Assembly: GCF_036320965.1 (NCBI RefSeq) | Contig: NC_092271.1 | Coordinates: forward strand, 27,370,536-27,434,535 | DNA from: Panulirus ornatus | Lineage: Eukaryota > Arthropoda > Malacostraca > Decapoda > Palinuridae | Length of the DNA stretch: 64,000 nucleotides | Reading direction: 5' to 3' | Shown here: in pieces, positions 61,951 through 64,000 of the stretch | Layout of the letters: each line of letters begins with the position of its first letter | Position numbering within the stretch: the first letter of the stretch is position 1 | Translations under genes and position numbers: made by a program | Notes under the pieces: generated by a model | Database searches by the model: none | Told to the model about the DNA's origin: nothing | The model's input: only the letters and a program-made list of their open reading frames with translations

Positions 61951-63269
61951 TCTGGTCTCAAATTCCAGGACAGACTCAGTCTCAAGTGGCAGCCAGGCTG
62001 AGAGTTGTTTAACACCCTCACGCGGCCGCAGAAACACGCGGTCACTTCCTATCCTCCCGCCGAGGTGCTGAAGAATCCACACCATCCTTTTGAGGCTGAG
62101 GACGAGGCGTTATCCACCCTGGTGGCCAGGGACCCTACCGGGTGATCGCCCTTCCCGGGGGTCTCCTTTACCCTGTAGCAACTCTTTCCCCGGAGGAAAA
62201 ATACACGTGTTAATTACTGGTAAAGCGAAGGTAAAGAAGCCATCTGGTTGGGGCCCATTATTGGCCCCTTCCAGTCGTCAGGTCGTAGGCGCCAACCCCC
62301 CCCCCCTCCTTTGTGTCCACCGTCCGACGCCCCTTCGTCTTTTTTAGTTCCATATCTTCGTACTTACCCACCCTGACTTGGCTCACGTGAGTCTGTGAAC
62401 AAGATGCTGGAACGCTGCTCGTGTAAACTGGCAAGACGGCGAAGGAGACACGGTAAGCAGAAAAATAAGGCGAACAAATTAAGTCATTTTCAGCATCGGG
62501 TCCCGGCCAGCGACGTTGGTGGGCTGAGGGATTTGGCTGGTGGGTGGGAGGGAAGGCCAGGGGGTGGTGTTGGAGGCAGGCCTGCTGCTGCTGCTGCTGC
62601 TTTGAAGTTGGGTCCCTGCTGTACGGGAGAGAGGGGGAGGGGGAGGAGATATGGAGGAAAGAAAGGAAAAAGAAAAGGTAACAAAAAAATGCTTAACTAA
62701 GCATACCACAGCCATACACGCACATCTGTCCAACCCCTTCCTCTTCTCCCCTCCTAACCACCCAGCAGACAACGGGGAGTAGACACAGAAGCGTGTGTGG
62801 AGGGAGGGCGGGGAGAAGAGAGGATGGTGTGATAATGTGATATAGACGCGGTGGAACTTGGCAGAAAGGAATGATGAACAAGAAAGTTATGAGAAGAACA
62901 GAAGAAGAGGGGGAAGAACATTTGGAATGTCTGGTATGGGAAAGGGAGAAAAGAGAAGCCACATAAGCAAGGAAGAAGTGTTGAACAAACACAAGGAGGG
63001 GTATCTGAGAAGAACATGAACAGATAGATGGACACTGAGAGAGAAAGAGACTTAAGGAGAAAGAGAGAGAAAACGATAAGACTAAACTGAAGAAAGAGAC
63101 AACACAGACGACTATGATAGAGATGAAATAGAGAGTACAGACAAGAGACAAAAGCAAGAGGCAAATGAAGAGGAAGTAATTACTGTCCACAAAACAAATG
63201 TGGGGTCAAGGCAACGCTTAAGGTCACCTCGAAAAAACCAGAGCCTTCAAGGTTTATGTCTGCAACCAT
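61951..63269. other. Intergenic, G-rich and purine-rich blocks
   Basis: A short (GCT)n at about 62582-62602, G-rich 62620-62665 and purine-rich 62860-63180 on plus. Open frames here are Arg- or Ser/Leu-rich and not convincing. Confidence 0.5.
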
Positions 63270-63730
63270 GTCAAAGGAACCCACAATAAACCGTGTGTTT
63301 TAATGCTGCCTTTGAATACATATTTAGGCCTCTTAAACCTGGGTGATATTAATGGTTTTATTACTGTAGATAAACCGCTCTAAAACCATGTGTTTTGGGA
63401 ATCAGGACAAATACACATAAACAAATGCAGTACTGAAGTAAACCACACTTAAACCAATGCAGTATTGAGGTAAACCAAAGTTAAACCTTGCGTGTTTTAA
63501 TCATAAGGACAAGTATGTATTGTACCCAATGTAACGTCGACAAAAAACAGTTAGACCTGATGTGTTGTGATTATTGAGATAAGTGTTGGTACATTCACTG
63601 TGCTAACGGAAAAAAAAAAGTGTTAAACCTGGCATGTTCTCGTCAATGGAACAATAGCAGGTACAGCCAATGAAAGATCGAGGTAAACCAATGTTAAACC
63701 TGGCGTGTTTTAATGCTTGGGGGAGACACA
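63270..63730 (+). repeat. ~71-bp degenerate minisatellite, ~6 copies
   Basis: gttaaacctggcgtgtttta-like sequence occurs at 63480, 63550, 63622 and 63693 (spacing 70, 72, 71), with weaker copies near 63283 and 63382. aggtaaaccaa precedes several of them. Confidence 0.85.
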
Positions 63731-64000
63731 CATCGAAAAAAAAAGAATCGACAAGGTTGAAGACCCATTTCCGGTGGGCTAACCTGGCACATCCCTCACC
63801 CTTTTGTACCGTGAACAGAAGGGTCACATTCATCACCACCACTTTACACTAAAGAAAACGAGGGGAGGGGGTTCTCTCATATTTAGCGATGACAGACATA
63901 TGATTCCCTAAAACACATGATTATGAGTCTTTTTGACGCCACTAAGAGTCTTTTCAAGAACTAAATATGAAATAAGTTGTCAACATTTTATATATATATA
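63731..64000. other. Right edge, ending in (TA)n
   Basis: No gene recognised. The last 11 bases are the start of another TA run cut by the window end. Confidence 0.6.

Noticed and set aside
62395..62700. 101-codon basic frame in a G-rich region
   Set aside because: Arg/Lys/Gly bias follows base composition. No domain is visible and the flanks are low-complexity.

Overview
This window is non-coding DNA from an animal genome, most likely a decapod crustacean. That assignment is an inference. It rests on the extreme density of long perfect (TA)n, (GT)n and (GA)n arrays, on RTE-like retrotransposon copies with a 3' tail of the form ctcgc-WAAC-gcggg, and on a short element carrying a related tail that I recall as abundant in decapod sequence. 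I found no intact host gene, no tRNA or rRNA gene and no CRISPR. Almost every long open frame is a microsatellite or minisatellite read as codons (poly-CV, poly-IY, poly-SL, poly-RE, poly-HT). The only frames with recognisable protein homology belong to retrotransposon remnants.

Layout. 1-1965 holds simple repeats at the left edge and plain intergenic sequence. 1966-9661 is one 7.7-kb tandem array of 148 in-phase copies of a 52-bp, A-rich unit. By eye the first 140 copies are identical and all substitutions lie in the last eight. 9662-30700 is a mosaic of microsatellites and decayed minisatellites (31, about 30, 21, 40/20, 30 and 93/31 bp periods), a 32-bp perfect palindrome at 17451, two decayed LINE C-terminal fragments (about 14100-14400 minus, about 22590-22915 plus) and SINE-like heads. 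30745-32025 is a nest of small retroelement pieces ending in a short element bracketed by (TA)n. 33000-51000 continues the pattern, with a compound purine tract (37673-37979), a SINE (38502-38655), a (TA)n-bracketed hairpin (41264-41336) and several copies of a roughly 100-bp element that starts at (GT)n or (TA)n.

52305-53175 (minus) and 58597-60309 (plus) are two young copies of one RTE-like non-LTR retrotransposon, about 97% identical in protein where they overlap. Both are 5'-truncated, both end in poly(A) then (TA)n, and the longer one carries a frameshift. Their 3' terminus shares a hairpin-forming tail with the short elements at 31738 and 41403. This suggests that the RTE machinery mobilises the short elements (a LINE/SINE 3'-tail partnership). 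60878-64000 holds further degenerate minisatellites of about 40, 55, 5 and 71 bp.

The two observations I think most deserve follow-up are the hyper-homogeneous 52-bp satellite and the recurrent arrangement in which short retroelements begin and end exactly at (TA)n or (GT)n arrays.
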